This document shows, in pieces, positions 30,905-39,808 of a stretch of 64,000 bases of DNA. The stretch covers positions 248,001 to 312,000 of the forward strand of contig JAETQF010000001.1 in NCBI GenBank assembly GCA_021770845.1, written 5' to 3'. Both the position numbers and the translations under genes were made by a program. The notes beneath the pieces are model-generated. The model saw nothing but the letters and a program-made list of their open reading frames with translations. It had not been told where the DNA came from and made no database searches. Position 1 is the first letter of the stretch. Each line of letters opens with the position of its first letter. This DNA comes from Oscillospiraceae bacterium (lineage in GTDB: Bacteria > Bacillota > Clostridia > Oscillospirales > Oscillospiraceae).

Positions 30905-31807
30905 ATGATGAAAACCGTCCTGATTGTCATTCTGCTCCTGCTGTGCGCCGTCCTGATCTGGCGGCAGTATACCCTGGAGCAGGGCCTCCACCGGGCCGCC
31001 CGCCGGATGCGGGAGCAGATGGCCGACGAGACGACGGCCCGACTGGCCCTGCCCTGCCCCTGTGCCGGGGCGGAGGAGCTGCTGGCCTGCCTGAACCAAC
31101 TGCTGGAGCTGCGGCAGGAGGAGCGGGCCCTCTACCGCCGGAAGGAGCAGGAGCTGCGGCGGCAGATCGCCAACGTGTCCCACGATCTCCGCACGCCGCT
31201 GACCTCCATCCTGGGCTATCTCCAGCTGCTGGAGGGGGACGGGCTGTCCCCCGAAAAAAAAGAGGAGTACCTGACGGTGATCGAGGGCCGGGCCCGCACC
31301 CTCCAAACCTTCATCGCCTCCTTCTACGACCTGTCCCGGATCGAGGGGGGCGAGCTGCCCTTGGAGCGGGAGCAGGTGGATCTGGGCCGCGCCCTGTCCG
31401 ATCAGCTGGCCGCCTCCTATGGGCAGATCGAGGAGACAGGGCTGGACATGGCGGTGGATATCCAGGAGGGCCTGCCCCCGGTGTGGGCGGACAGCGGGGC
31501 AGTGACCCGGATCTTCTCCAACCTGCTCACCAACGCCCTGCGCCACGGCACCGGCACCCTCACGGTGCGGCTGTACCGGGAGGGGAACGCCATCGTGTCC
31601 GCCTTCTCCAACCGGGCGGAGGGGCTCACCGAGGAGGACGCCGCCCACGTGTTCGAGCGGTTCTACACCGCCGACAAAATGCGTACCGGCCAATCCACCG
31701 GCCTGGGGCTGGCCATCGTCAAGGCCCTGGCGGAGCGGATGGGCCACAGCGCTGCCGCCCGGTGGGAGGGCGGAGTGTTCACCCTTGAGGTAAGATGGAG
31801 CCTTTAA
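30905..31807 (+). CDS. Membrane sensor histidine kinase
   Basis: 300 residues. One N-terminal membrane helix (about 3-19, 'TVLIVILLLLCAVLIW') and no sizeable extracellular domain, i.e. an intramembrane-sensing type. The dimerisation/phosphoacceptor helix is 'NVSHDLRTPLTSILGYLQLL' (His ~94). The catalytic domain has the N box 'IFSNLLTNALRHG', an F/G region 'FERFYTADKMRTGQSTGLGL' and a terminal 'GGVFTLEVRW'. ATG 30905 or 30908, both behind GGGGGGAAG. Partner of the regulator at 28229. Intramembrane kinases of this build commonly use their ABC transporter as sensor. Confidence 0.93.
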   Translation: MMKTVLIVILLLLCAVLIWRQYTLEQGLHRAARRMREQMADETTARLALPCPCAGAEELLACLNQLLELRQEERALYRRKEQELRRQIANVSHDLRTPLTSILGYLQLLEGDGLSPEKKEEYLTVIEGRARTLQTFIASFYDLSRIEGGELPLEREQVDLGRALSDQLAASYGQIEETGLDMAVDIQEGLPPVWADSGAVTRIFSNLLTNALRHGTGTLTVRLYREGNAIVSAFSNRAEGLTEEDAAHVFERFYTADKMRTGQSTGLGLAIVKALAERMGHSAAARWEGGVFTLEVRWSL

Positions 31808-31877
31808 AGGAACCGCACTCTTGTCACGCCGCGCGCCCTCCGCGCTTCTTATTTGTCTGATTTAAGAAAACGTTAAA

Positions 31878-31906
31878 GGGTTGGCGGTTTACGCCAGCCC
31901 TTTTTT
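31878..31906 (+). terminator. Terminator of the two-component / ABC operon
   Basis: GGGTTGGCG-gttta-CGCCAGCCC followed by six T. A TATGAT (31911-31916) directly after it is the likely -10 for the next gene. Confidence 0.88.
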
Positions 31907-31959
31907 ATGGTATGATAGGCAATAGCAACCTGCAAATTATGACAAAAAGGAGCTTTCTT

Positions 31960-34482
31960 ATGGCTCAATCGTCGCAGACACAACAGGCCCCGCCCCCCAA
32001 ACGGGGACGGGAGGAAAAGCAGCGGGAGCGCCGCCGGGAGGAGCGGGCCGCCCGCTCGCCCAGGGAGCCGGAGCGTCTTTTCCCCGACCCCAAAACCGGC
32101 CTCACCGCCGCCCAGGCCACCCGGCTGCTGGAGCAGGGCATGGGCAACGAGGCGGTGGGCTCCACCGCCAAGTCCACCGGGCAGATCATCCGGGAGAACA
32201 CCCTCACCTTCTTCAACCTGGTGTTTGTGGTGCTGGCCGCCCTGCTGATCCTGGCCGGAGACTTCAAGGACATGATGTTCCTGGGCATCGCCCTGGTCAA
32301 CTCCCTCATCGGCATTATCCAGCAGCTCCGCTCCCGGGCCACCCTGGAGAAGCTGTCCCTCATCAGCGAGACCCGGGTGAAGGTGGTGCGGGACGGGCAG
32401 CTGGGCACCGTCCCCGTCCACAAGCTGGTGCGGGAGGACATTGTGGAGCTGGGGGCGGGGGATCAGATCCCCGCCGACGGCCCGGTGATGTCCGGCCAGG
32501 TGACGGTGAACGAGGCCCTCATCACCGGCGAGGCCGACCCCATCACCAAGGATCCCGGTGACGAGCTGCTGTCCGGCAGCTTTGTGGTGTCCGGCAAGTG
32601 CCGGGCCCGGCTGGATCGGGTGGGGGCGGCCAGCTACGCCTCCCGGCTGTCCCTGGAGGCCAAGGCGGATCAGGGCGTGGCCAAGTCGGAGATGATGAAG
32701 TCGCTGGACAAGCTGATCCGGTTCATCGGCTTTGCCCTGATCCCCATCGGGGCCGCCCTGTTCTACAACGAGCTGATGGTGCAGGGCAACGAGTTTTCCG
32801 ATGCCGTCCCCGCGGTGGTGGCGGCACTCATCGGTATGATCCCCGAGGGGCTGTACCTGCTCACCAGTGTGGCGCTGGCGGTGTCCGTCATGCGGCTGGC
32901 CCAGAAGCAGACCCTGGTGCACGAGCTGTCCGCCGTGGAGACGCTGGCCCACGTAGATGTCCTGTGCGTGGACAAGACGGGCACCGTCACCCAGCCGGAG
33001 ATGTCCGTGCAGGAGATCGTCCCCCTGGACGAGGATCGCTGCCCCGCCGGCCGGGTGGAGGAGATCTTCAACGCCTACTATCGGGCCATCGACGCGGACA
33101 ACGACACCGCCCGGGCTATGGCCCAGCGGTTTTCCAAGTCCTCCCTGTGGCAGGTGGAGCGGACGGTGCCCTTCACCTCCGCCAACAAGTGGTCGGCGGT
33201 GGTGTTCAAGGCCTACGGGGCCTACGTGGTGGGCGCCCCCGAGTTCATCATGAAGGCCCGGTACGCCGACCTGCAGCACATGGTCACCCCCTATCAGGAG
33301 CAGGGCTGCCGGGTGCTGCTGCTGGCCAAGTGCGGGGCGCCTCCCACCATGGAGGGCGGCATCACCGGCACCGTGGAGCCCCTGGCCCTGGCGGTGATCT
33401 CCAACCCCATCCGGGCGGAGGCCCCCAAGACCTTCCAGTACTTCGCCCAGCAGGGGGTCACCGTCAAGGTGATCTCCGGGGACAACCCCTCCACCGTGTC
33501 CGCCGTGGCGGTGCAGGCGGGTATCGCCGGCGGGGACAAATTCGTGGACGCCGCCACCCTGAAGGAGCCGGCGGACTACGCCCGGGCGGTGCGGGACTAC
33601 AACGTGTTCGGCCGGGTAACGCCGGATCAGAAGCGCAAGCTGGTGAAGGCCCTGCAAAAGGCGGGCCACACCGTGGCCATGACCGGGGACGGCGTCAACG
33701 ACGTGCTGGCCCTGAAGGACGCGGACTGCGGCATCGCCATGGCCTCCGGGGCGGAGGCGGCGGCCCAGGTGGCCCAGGTGGTGCTGCTGGACTCCAACTT
33801 CGCCTCCATGCCCCAGGTGGTGGAGGAGGGGAGGCGGGTGATCAACAACATCCAGCGGGCGGCGGCCCTGTACCTGGTGAAGAACATCATGTCCCTGTTC
33901 CTGTCCCTGGTCACCCTGTTCGCCGGGTTCCCCTACCCCTTCGTGCCCATCCAGCTCACCCTCATCAGCGCCCTCACCATCGGCGCGCCCTCCTTCGTGC
34001 TGGCCCTGGAGCCCAACCACGAGATTGTGAAGGGCCGCTTTATGACAAACGTGCTGCGCCGCGCTCTGCCCGGGGGGCTGGCCAACGTGGTGCTGATGAT
34101 CCTCATCGAGCTGTTCACCTTCGCCTTCGCCTTTGAGCGGGTCACCCTGTCCACCCTGGCCACGGTGATCATGGGCGAGGTGGGCCTGCTGGTGCTGTAC
34201 TATATCTCCAAGCCCCTGGACTGGAAGCGGTGGACGCTGCTGGGCGCTATGACGGCGGCCTTTGCCGTGGCGGTGCTTGGCTTCGGCTGGATGTTTGAGC
34301 TCGTCCCCCTGGACTTCCAGGCGGGGCTGGTGATTTTAGTGTTCCTCATGCTGACGCCGTCGGTGATCTTCGTCTTTGAGCGGGCCTTTGAGTGGGGCAG
34401 CGCGGCCCTGGCCCTGATAGCCCAGCGGCGGAGCGGCGGACAGCCCAAGCGGGCCGCGCCCAAACGGGCGGCGCGGCGCTGA
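31960..34482 (+). CDS. P-type cation ATPase, CtpE-like (putative Ca2+ transporter)
   Basis: 840 residues from ATG 31960 behind AAAAAGGAG. An unusually charged N-terminus (residues ~10-45, Arg/Glu-rich) precedes the core. The actuator has 'LITGEADPI'; M4 carries 'GMIPEGLYLLTSVALAV' (PEGL, ~295); the phosphorylation motif is 'DKTGT' with Asp338; the hinge is 'TGDGVND' near 575; then four more C-terminal membrane spans. The PEGL-LTSVA motif and absence of heavy-metal CPC or N-terminal Cys motifs fit the CtpE group, for which calcium uptake is reported in mycobacteria. Ion specificity here is inferred. Basic tail 'KRAAPKRAARR'. It is a single-gene unit. Confidence 0.9.
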   Translation: MAQSSQTQQAPPPKRGREEKQRERRREERAARSPREPERLFPDPKTGLTAAQATRLLEQGMGNEAVGSTAKSTGQIIRENTLTFFNLVFVVLAALLILAGDFKDMMFLGIALVNSLIGIIQQLRSRATLEKLSLISETRVKVVRDGQLGTVPVHKLVREDIVELGAGDQIPADGPVMSGQVTVNEALITGEADPITKDPGDELLSGSFVVSGKCRARLDRVGAASYASRLSLEAKADQGVAKSEMMKSLDKLIRFIGFALIPIGAALFYNELMVQGNEFSDAVPAVVAALIGMIPEGLYLLTSVALAVSVMRLAQKQTLVHELSAVETLAHVDVLCVDKTGTVTQPEMSVQEIVPLDEDRCPAGRVEEIFNAYYRAIDADNDTARAMAQRFSKSSLWQVERTVPFTSANKWSAVVFKAYGAYVVGAPEFIMKARYADLQHMVTPYQEQGCRVLLLAKCGAPPTMEGGITGTVEPLALAVISNPIRAEAPKTFQYFAQQGVTVKVISGDNPSTVSAVAVQAGIAGGDKFVDAATLKEPADYARAVRDYNVFGRVTPDQKRKLVKALQKAGHTVAMTGDGVNDVLALKDADCGIAMASGAEAAAQVAQVVLLDSNFASMPQVVEEGRRVINNIQRAAALYLVKNIMSLFLSLVTLFAGFPYPFVPIQLTLISALTIGAPSFVLALEPNHEIVKGRFMTNVLRRALPGGLANVVLMILIELFTFAFAFERVTLSTLATVIMGEVGLLVLYYISKPLDWKRWTLLGAMTAAFAVAVLGFGWMFELVPLDFQAGLVILVFLMLTPSVIFVFERAFEWGSAALALIAQRRSGGQPKRAAPKRAARR

Positions 34483-34503
34483 GGGGGCCAGACGCGGCAG
34501 CGC

Positions 34504-34540
34504 AAAACGCAGGAGCGGAAGATCCGCTCCTGCGTTATTT
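34504..34540. terminator. Bidirectional terminator between ATPase and rsmA
   Basis: CGCAGGAGCGGA-aga-TCCGCTCCTGCG with TTATTTT on the plus side and AAAACG-type flanks on the other, between convergent genes. Confidence 0.82.
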
Positions 34541-34566
34541 TGCGCCGCGACGCCGCGGGGTTTGGA

Positions 34567-35415
34567 TCAGCCCAGCGCCCGGGCCAGGGCGGCGAACTCC
34601 GCCAGCCCCAGCCGCTCCCCACGGACGGTCTCCGGCAGGCCGCAGTCCGACAAAATCTGCCGGAGCTGCTCCTTGGAGAAGCGGCTGCCGTAGGCGGCGG
34701 ACAGGGCGTTGAGCAGGGTCTTGCGCCGCTGGGCAAAGGCGGCCTTTACCACGGCAAAGATGGCCTCCCGGTCGCCCTCCACCGGGGGGGCGGGCCGGGG
34801 GGTGAGCCGCACCACCGCCGACGTCACCTTGGGGGCGGGCAGGAAGCAGTCCGGCGGCACCTCAAACAACAGCTCGCAGGCCGCGTGGTACTGGCAGAAC
34901 AGGGAGAAGGCCCCGCAGTCGGCTTCCCCGGGGGCGGCGCAGATCCGCCGCGCCACCTCCCGCTGGATCATCACCGTGACGGACTGGAAGCAGCCCGCCT
35001 CCAGCAGCTTGGTGATCACCGGCGTGGTGATGTTGTAGGGCAGGTTGGCGCAGGCCCGCACCGGCAGGCCGGGGAACTTCTCCGCCGCCAGCAACCCCAG
35101 ATCCAGCTTCATCACGTCGCCGGGGATGACCTCCACGTTGGGGCAGTCCGCCAGCGTCTCGGCCAGGATGGGCAGCAGGGCCTTGTCTAACTCCACCGCC
35201 GCCACCTTCCCCGCCCGCCGGGACAGCTCCACCGTCAGGGGGCCGATGCCGGGGCCGATCTCCAGTGCGGCGCAGCCCTTGTCCAGCCCCGCCGCGTCGG
35301 CGATGTCCCGGGGCACCCAGTCCGCAATCAGGAAGTTCTGCCCCATGGACTTGGAAAACCGGAAGCCGTGCCTGGCCAGCAGGGCCTTGATGTCCCGGAT
35401 ATCGGTGAGATTCAC
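34567..35415 (-). CDS. rsmA: 16S rRNA dimethyladenosine transferase (A1518/A1519)
   Basis: 282 residues, usual length. SAM-binding 'ALEIGPGIGPLTVELSRRAG', 'VAAVELDKALLPIL', and the target-base motif 'CANLPYNITTPVI' (NLPY) that defines the KsgA/RsmA family. The N-terminal 'HGFRFSKSMGQNFLIADW' is also characteristic. Its start overlaps the trmD fusion gene by four bases, so the two are translationally coupled. Last gene of the ylxM-ffh operon. Confidence 0.96.
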   Translation of the reverse strand: MNLTDIRDIKALLARHGFRFSKSMGQNFLIADWVPRDIADAAGLDKGCAALEIGPGIGPLTVELSRRAGKVAAVELDKALLPILAETLADCPNVEVIPGDVMKLDLGLLAAEKFPGLPVRACANLPYNITTPVITKLLEAGCFQSVTVMIQREVARRICAAPGEADCGAFSLFCQYHAACELLFEVPPDCFLPAPKVTSAVVRLTPRPAPPVEGDREAIFAVVKAAFAQRRKTLLNALSAAYGSRFSKEQLRQILSDCGLPETVRGERLGLAEFAALARALG

Positions 35416-36713
35416 CTCTGCCCCGCCCCCTTCAGCTTCTTCTCATAGGCCACCCGCCGGGGGTCGTGGGGCGGGGCCGCCCCCACCAGCACGTTCCCCC
35501 GGTACTGGAAGCCGGATTTCCGCAGCAGCCCCAGCATGGCCTTGTTCTTCTTGTGGGTGTCGATCCGCAGCCAGCCCAGGCCCATCCCCCGGGCCAGCTC
35601 CTCCCAGGCGGCGGCCATCTCCCCCGCCAGTCCGGAGCCCCGCCACCGGGCCGCCACCGCGCAGCGGTGGATGGAGGCGTAGGGCTCCTCTCCCCCGCCC
35701 CACTTACCGTCGGTGATGGCGGCGTAGCTCTCCTCCGGGCGGGCGTACAGGGTGAACACCGCCCCCACCTGCCCTCCGCAGGTGAGCACATAGCACTCCC
35801 CCCGGGCCATGTCGGCCCGGTAGTCCGCCGCCGCGGGGTATTCCTTCGTCCACTGGTCGATGCCGTTGGCGTCCATCCAGGCCCGGGCCTGGGCAATGAT
35901 CTCCATCATGGCGGAAACGTCCCCCTCCTGCGCGGGGCGGCATTCCACCGGCCGGGGCAGGACAGGCCGGGACAGCTCCCGCTCCAGCTCCGCCAGCAGC
36001 TTCTGATCCTCTTTGGAGGACAGATCCAACCGCTCATACAGGTCGGGCCGCCGCTGCCGGGTGCGCAGCAGGGACTGCTTCCGCCGCCACCGCTCCACCC
36101 CGGCGTGGTCGCCGGTGAGCAGCTCCGGCGGGACGGCCCTGCCGTGCCACACCTCGGGCCGGGAGTACTGGGGGTACTCCAGCAGACCGTTCCAGTGGCT
36201 CTCGTCCTCAAAGCATTCGGGGTCGGACAGCACCCCCGGCACCAGCCGGCTCACCGCGTCCGCCACCGCCATGGCGGCGATCTCCCCCCCGGTGAGCACG
36301 AAGTCACCCAGGGAGATCTCCTCGTCCACGCACTCGTCGATAAACCGCTGGTCAATCCCCTCATAGTGGCCGCACACCAGGATCAGGCGCTCCTCCTCCC
36401 AGGCCAGCCGCTTGGCGTCCGCCTGGGTGAAGGTCTTGCCGCAGGGGGACAGATAGATGGTGCGGGGCTTGCCCTGCGCCTGCTTGCAAAGGTACTCCCA
36501 GCAGCGGTACAGGGGGTCGGCCTGCAAGACCGCCCCGTGCCCCCCGCCGTAGGGGTAGTCGTCCACCTGCTTCTGCTTGTTCACCGTGTAGTCCCGGAGC
36601 TGGTGGGCCTCGATGCGCAGGTAGTCCCGCTCCTGGGCCCGGCCCAGGATGGACTCGGACAGCACGTCCCCCACGGTGTCGGGGAATAATGTGATGATAT
36701 CAATGCGGTACAT
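35412..36713 (-). CDS. trmD: TrmD tRNA (guanine-37-N1)-methyltransferase fused to a GNAT acetyltransferase
   Basis: 433 residues, against about 240-250 for ordinary TrmD. Residues 1-250 are a full TrmD with its trefoil knot: 'YRIDIITLFPDTV', 'DDYPYGGGHGAVLQADPLY', 'LVCGHYEGIDQRFID', 'SLGDFVLTGGEIAAM' and 'HWNGLLEYPQYSRP'. From about 257 a GNAT domain follows ('VECRPAQEGDVSAMMEIIAQ', 'IHRCAVAARWRGSGLAGEMA' with the acetyl-CoA loop, 'IDTHKKNKAMLGLLRKSGF'). Both parts look intact. Methylation of G37 prevents +1 frameshifting; the role of the attached acetyltransferase is unknown. In-frame continuity is clear, with no stop or start-site between the parts. Confidence 0.93.
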   Translation of the reverse strand: MYRIDIITLFPDTVGDVLSESILGRAQERDYLRIEAHQLRDYTVNKQKQVDDYPYGGGHGAVLQADPLYRCWEYLCKQAQGKPRTIYLSPCGKTFTQADAKRLAWEEERLILVCGHYEGIDQRFIDECVDEEISLGDFVLTGGEIAAMAVADAVSRLVPGVLSDPECFEDESHWNGLLEYPQYSRPEVWHGRAVPPELLTGDHAGVERWRRKQSLLRTRQRRPDLYERLDLSSKEDQKLLAELERELSRPVLPRPVECRPAQEGDVSAMMEIIAQARAWMDANGIDQWTKEYPAAADYRADMARGECYVLTCGGQVGAVFTLYARPEESYAAITDGKWGGGEEPYASIHRCAVAARWRGSGLAGEMAAAWEELARGMGLGWLRIDTHKKNKAMLGLLRKSGFQYRGNVLVGAAPPHDPRRVAYEKKLKGAGQR

Positions 36714-36725
36714 GGGGCGTACCTC

Positions 36726-37208
36726 CTACATTCCTTCGATGAGGCGCACCTTGAGGCAGCCGCCTTCGATGTTGGTCTCCAGGATGAACTCGGGCACGGC
36801 GGGTATGAGGATTTCCCGCTCCCCCGCCACCACGTACACCTGCTGGAGGGAGGGGGAGAGCACCTCCTTCAGCACGCCCAGCTTCTGGCCGTTTTCGTCC
36901 ACCACGTCCAGGCCGATGATGTCCGCCAGGAAGAAGGCCCCCTCTGGCAGTCTGGCGTCCGCCCGGCGGATCTGGACGGTTTTCCCCTTGAGGCGCATGG
37001 CCTCCTCCACTGTGTCCACGCCGTCCAGCTTTGTGATGACGCTGCCCTTGTGGACGCGGCTGGACAGCACCCTCCGGGGCGCGCCGTCCACGTAGAGCGT
37101 GCCGAAGCCCCGCAGAAAGTCCGGGCTGTCCGCCCAGGGGACGACGCGCACCTCCCCGCGGACGCCGTGGGTGTTGACGATCTGGCCGCAGTCTAAAAAT
37201 TCCTTCAT
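36726..37208 (-). CDS. rimM: Ribosome maturation factor RimM
   Basis: 160 residues, ATG 37208 behind GGAGAGAAC. N-terminal beta-barrel 'QIVNTHGVRGEVRVVPW' and C-terminal PRC-barrel 'FFLADIIGLDVVDENGQKLG', 'LIPAVPEFI'. Assists late 30S assembly. Twelve bases upstream of trmD, the normal neighbour. Confidence 0.95.
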   Translation of the reverse strand: MKEFLDCGQIVNTHGVRGEVRVVPWADSPDFLRGFGTLYVDGAPRRVLSSRVHKGSVITKLDGVDTVEEAMRLKGKTVQIRRADARLPEGAFFLADIIGLDVVDENGQKLGVLKEVLSPSLQQVYVVAGEREILIPAVPEFILETNIEGGCLKVRLIEGM

Positions 37209-37239
37209 GGGTTCTCTCCTCCCTGACGGGATCCTTGGT

Positions 37240-37271
37240 AAAAAAACAGGCGGGGCTTGCCCCGCCTGTTC
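37240..37271 (-). terminator. Intra-operon terminator or attenuator between khpA and rimM
   Basis: Minus strand AACAGGCGGGGC-aa-GCCCCGCCTGTT followed by seven T: strong and complete, only eight bases past the khpA stop and 32 before the rimM start. No separate rimM promoter was seen, so partial read-through would set the level of rimM-trmD-rsmA. Confidence 0.82.
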
Positions 37272-37278
37272 CTCGTGT

Positions 37279-37509
37279 TCAGTCAACAATGTCAACCGAA
37301 ATCTTTTTGCCCTGGCGCTGGGCCACCGAGCGCATCAGCGCCCGGATCTCCTTGGCAATGCGGCCCTGGCGGCCGATCACCTTGCCCATATCGCCGGGGG
37401 CGACCCGGAGCTCCAGCACCGTCTCGGCGGGGGTCTCGGACTGGGAGACGGACACCGCGTCGGGATCGTCCACCAGGCTGCGGGCGATATAAGTGAGCAA
37501 TTCCTTCAT
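37279..37509 (-). CDS. khpA: KH-domain RNA-binding protein KhpA
   Basis: 76 residues, one KH domain with the GxxG-type loop 'VIGRQGRIAKEIRALM' (residues ~43-58). Usual place between rpsP and rimM. The family partners with KhpB/EloR in RNA binding and control of cell elongation. Confidence 0.93.
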   Translation of the reverse strand: MKELLTYIARSLVDDPDAVSVSQSETPAETVLELRVAPGDMGKVIGRQGRIAKEIRALMRSVAQRQGKKISVDIVD

Positions 37510-37527
37510 GTGTCCTCCAAATCCCGA

Positions 37528-37764
37528 TTACAGCCCGGCCTTCTTCAGCAGGTCGCGCACGGTGTCGGTGGGCTGGGCGCCGGTGCGGATCCAGGCCTGG
37601 GCGCGCTCCACGTCGATGTTGACGGCGGCAGGGGTCTGCCGGGGGTCATAGGTACCGATCTCCTCGATGAAGCGGCCGTCCCGGGGATAGCGGGAGTCGG
37701 CCACCACCACGCGGTAGAAGGGGGCCTTCTTGGCGCCCATGCGGCGCAGACGAATCTTAACCAT
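37528..37764 (-). CDS. rpsP: 30S ribosomal protein S16
   Basis: 78 residues beginning '[20 protein letters not shown]', with '[20 protein letters not shown]' as in all bS16 proteins. Lies 18 bases before khpA and 70 bases after ffh in the conserved ffh-rpsP-khpA-rimM order. Confidence 0.98.
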   Translation of the reverse strand: MVKIRLRRMGAKKAPFYRVVVADSRYPRDGRFIEEIGTYDPRQTPAAVNIDVERAQAWIRTGAQPTDTVRDLLKKAGL

Positions 37765-37834
37765 TGTATCTTCACCTCCAAAAGTAGTCGTTTCGTTATG
37801 GTAAAAGTCCCGGAAGGGACATCAACCAACTGGT

Positions 37835-39175
37835 TTAGAAGGGCAATCCCATGCCCTTGAACCGCCCAAACAGGCCCTTGGCCTTCTTGGGGTTGGAAAA
37901 TTGCCGGGTGAGCTGCTGCACCATGTCGAACTGCTTCAGCAGCCGGTTCACATCCACCACCTGGGTGCCCGAACCGGCGGCGATCCGCTTTTTCCGGCTG
38001 GAGTTGAGCACGGAGGGATTCTCCCGCTCATAGGGGGTCATGGACTGGATGATGGCCTCAATGCGCTTCAAATTGCCCTCGTCGGCGGACAGATCCAGCT
38101 TTTTACCCCCCATGCCGGGGATCATCCCCGCGATATCCTCCAGATTGCCCATGCTCTTGAGCTGGAGGAGCTGGTCGTAGAAGTCGGACAGGGTGAACTT
38201 GTTCTTCCGCAGCCGCTCCAGCTGCTCGGCGGCCTTTTTGGCGTCCAGGTTCTGCTCCGCCTTCTCGATGAGGGAGAGCACGTCGCCCATGCCCAGAATC
38301 CTGCTGGCCATGCGGTCGGGGTGGAACACCTCCACCGCGTCCAGCTTTTCGCCCACGCCGGCGAATTTGATGGGCTTGCCCGTCACCGCCCGGATGGACA
38401 ATGCCGCGCCGCCCCGGGCGTCGCCGTCCAGCTTGGTGAGCATCACGCCGTCGATGTCCAGCGCCTCGTCAAAGGCCTTGGCGGCGTTCACCGCGTCCTG
38501 GCCGATCATGGCGTCCACCACCAGCAGGATCTCGGTAGGGTTCACCGCCTCTTTAATGCGCCGCAGCTCGTCCATCAGCGTCTCGTCCACGTGGAGCCGG
38601 CCGGCGGTGTCCAGGAACACCATGTCGTTGCCGTGCTTTTTGGCGTGCTCCACAGCGGCCTTGGCGATGTCCACCGGGTCGATCTGACCCATCTGGAACA
38701 CGGGGATATCCAGCTGCTCCCCCACCACCTCCAGCTGCTTGATGGCGGCGGGGCGGTACACGTCGCAGGCGCACAGCAGGGGCCGCTTGCCCTGCTTCTT
38801 CATCAGGCCGGCCAGCTTGGCGCCGTTGGTGGTCTTGCCCGCGCCCTGGAGGCCCACCAGCATCACCACCGTGGGGGGCGCGGAGGCGATGGCCAGCTTG
38901 CTGTCGCCGCCCCCCATGAGGGCGGTGAGCTCCTCGTTGACGATCTTGACGATCATCTGGGCGGGGGTGAGGGACTCCATCACGTCTTGCCCTACCGCCC
39001 GCTCCGTCACGGAGGAGACGAAGCCCTTCACCACTTTGAAGTTCACGTCCGCCTCCAGAAGGGCCATCTTGATCTCCTTCATGGCCTCCTTCACGTCGGC
39101 CTCGGACAGACGGCCCTTGCCCCGCAGGCGCTTGAAGGTGGCGGACAGCTTTTCGGTTAAGCTCTCAAATGCCAT
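37835..39175 (-). CDS. ffh: Signal recognition particle protein (SRP54)
   Basis: 446 residues. N domain ('FESLTEKLSATFKRLRGKG'), G domain with 'GLQGAGKTTNGAKLAG' (G1), 'DVYRPAAIKQLEVVG', 'DTAGRLHVDETLM' (G3) and 'TKLDGDARGGAAL' (G4), then the M domain from about 300 with 'GMIPGMGGKK' and 'RKKRIAAGSGTQVVDVNRLL', which holds the SRP RNA-binding helix-turn-helix. It would bind the SRP RNA encoded at 24699-25005. Four bases after ylxM. Confidence 0.98.
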   Translation of the reverse strand: MAFESLTEKLSATFKRLRGKGRLSEADVKEAMKEIKMALLEADVNFKVVKGFVSSVTERAVGQDVMESLTPAQMIVKIVNEELTALMGGGDSKLAIASAPPTVVMLVGLQGAGKTTNGAKLAGLMKKQGKRPLLCACDVYRPAAIKQLEVVGEQLDIPVFQMGQIDPVDIAKAAVEHAKKHGNDMVFLDTAGRLHVDETLMDELRRIKEAVNPTEILLVVDAMIGQDAVNAAKAFDEALDIDGVMLTKLDGDARGGAALSIRAVTGKPIKFAGVGEKLDAVEVFHPDRMASRILGMGDVLSLIEKAEQNLDAKKAAEQLERLRKNKFTLSDFYDQLLQLKSMGNLEDIAGMIPGMGGKKLDLSADEGNLKRIEAIIQSMTPYERENPSVLNSSRKKRIAAGSGTQVVDVNRLLKQFDMVQQLTRQFSNPKKAKGLFGRFKGMGLPF

Positions 39176-39179
39176 AAGG

Positions 39180-39551
39180 TTACTCCTGATTCAGCTTGGC
39201 CGCGTTTTCCTTGATGGTGCGGGCCAGCCCGTCCAGCATGGCGTCGTTGTAGCTCCGGGTATCCACGGCCTGGAGGATCTGGTCGGCGGCCTGGTCGATG
39301 GCGGCGATGGCCGCCTGGGACTGGTGGAAGCGGCGGATGATGTGGGTTTTCTCCTCGATCTCGGACATGGCGGCCTCCGCTCGGACGATCACGTCCCGGA
39401 CGCCCTGGCGGGAGATGCCGTAGTTCTCCGCGATCTCGGACAGGGACAGATCCTCATTATAATAGAGATCGTAAAATTCCCGCTGGCGCTCGGTGAGCAA
39501 GTCGCCGTAGAAATCGAACAGCATGGCCATCCGGTACGCCTGATTCTTCAT
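39180..39551 (-). CDS. ylxM: YlxM/p13 family SRP-associated HTH protein
   Basis: 123 residues, ATG 39551 behind GGAGGTGGG. Sigma-region-4-like HTH: 'LTERQREFYDLYYNEDLSLS' then 'EIAENYGISRQGVRDVIVRA', with a C-terminal helical tail. Always next to ffh and reported to modulate SRP GTPase activity in streptococci. First gene of the operon. The reading frame runs back to 39779 but that part has no ribosome site and spans the promoter. Confidence 0.94.
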   Translation of the reverse strand: MKNQAYRMAMLFDFYGDLLTERQREFYDLYYNEDLSLSEIAENYGISRQGVRDVIVRAEAAMSEIEEKTHIIRRFHQSQAAIAAIDQAADQILQAVDTRSYNDAMLDGLARTIKENAAKLNQE

Positions 39552-39603
39552 GGGCCCACCTCCGCAGTCCTGAGTGTAAAGCTGTTGAACTTTACAACGT
39601 GGT

Positions 39604-39632
39604 ACTATACCACACAACCGCCGCAAAGTCAA
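39604..39632 (-). promoter_or_regulatory. Promoter of the ylxM-ffh-rpsP-khpA-rimM-trmD-rsmA operon
   Basis: TTGACT (39632-39627), 17-base spacer, TATAGT (39609-39604) on the minus strand, about 50 bases before ylxM. Confidence 0.88.
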
Positions 39633-39808
39633 GGGCAATGCGGAATTTTCCAGGGATTTTTTCCTTCTTTCGGAGCGGGCCGGCGGCCCCGCCCCGGCTT
39701 CTCCGGCGGCGGCTTGAAAACTTTTCAGATTTTGGTGAAAAAACGCTTGACAAAGCCGGACGTTCTGGTATAATAGCATTCGTTCTTGTGAATGAGCAAC
39801 TTTGAAAT

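Noticed and set aside
31873-34020. Long open frame (715 codons) antisense to the P-type ATPase, and similar ones antisense to the M60 protease, the activase and others
   Set aside because: They are His/Gly/Gln/Arg/Pro-rich shadows caused by high GC at third codon positions, without ribosome sites or recognisable domains.
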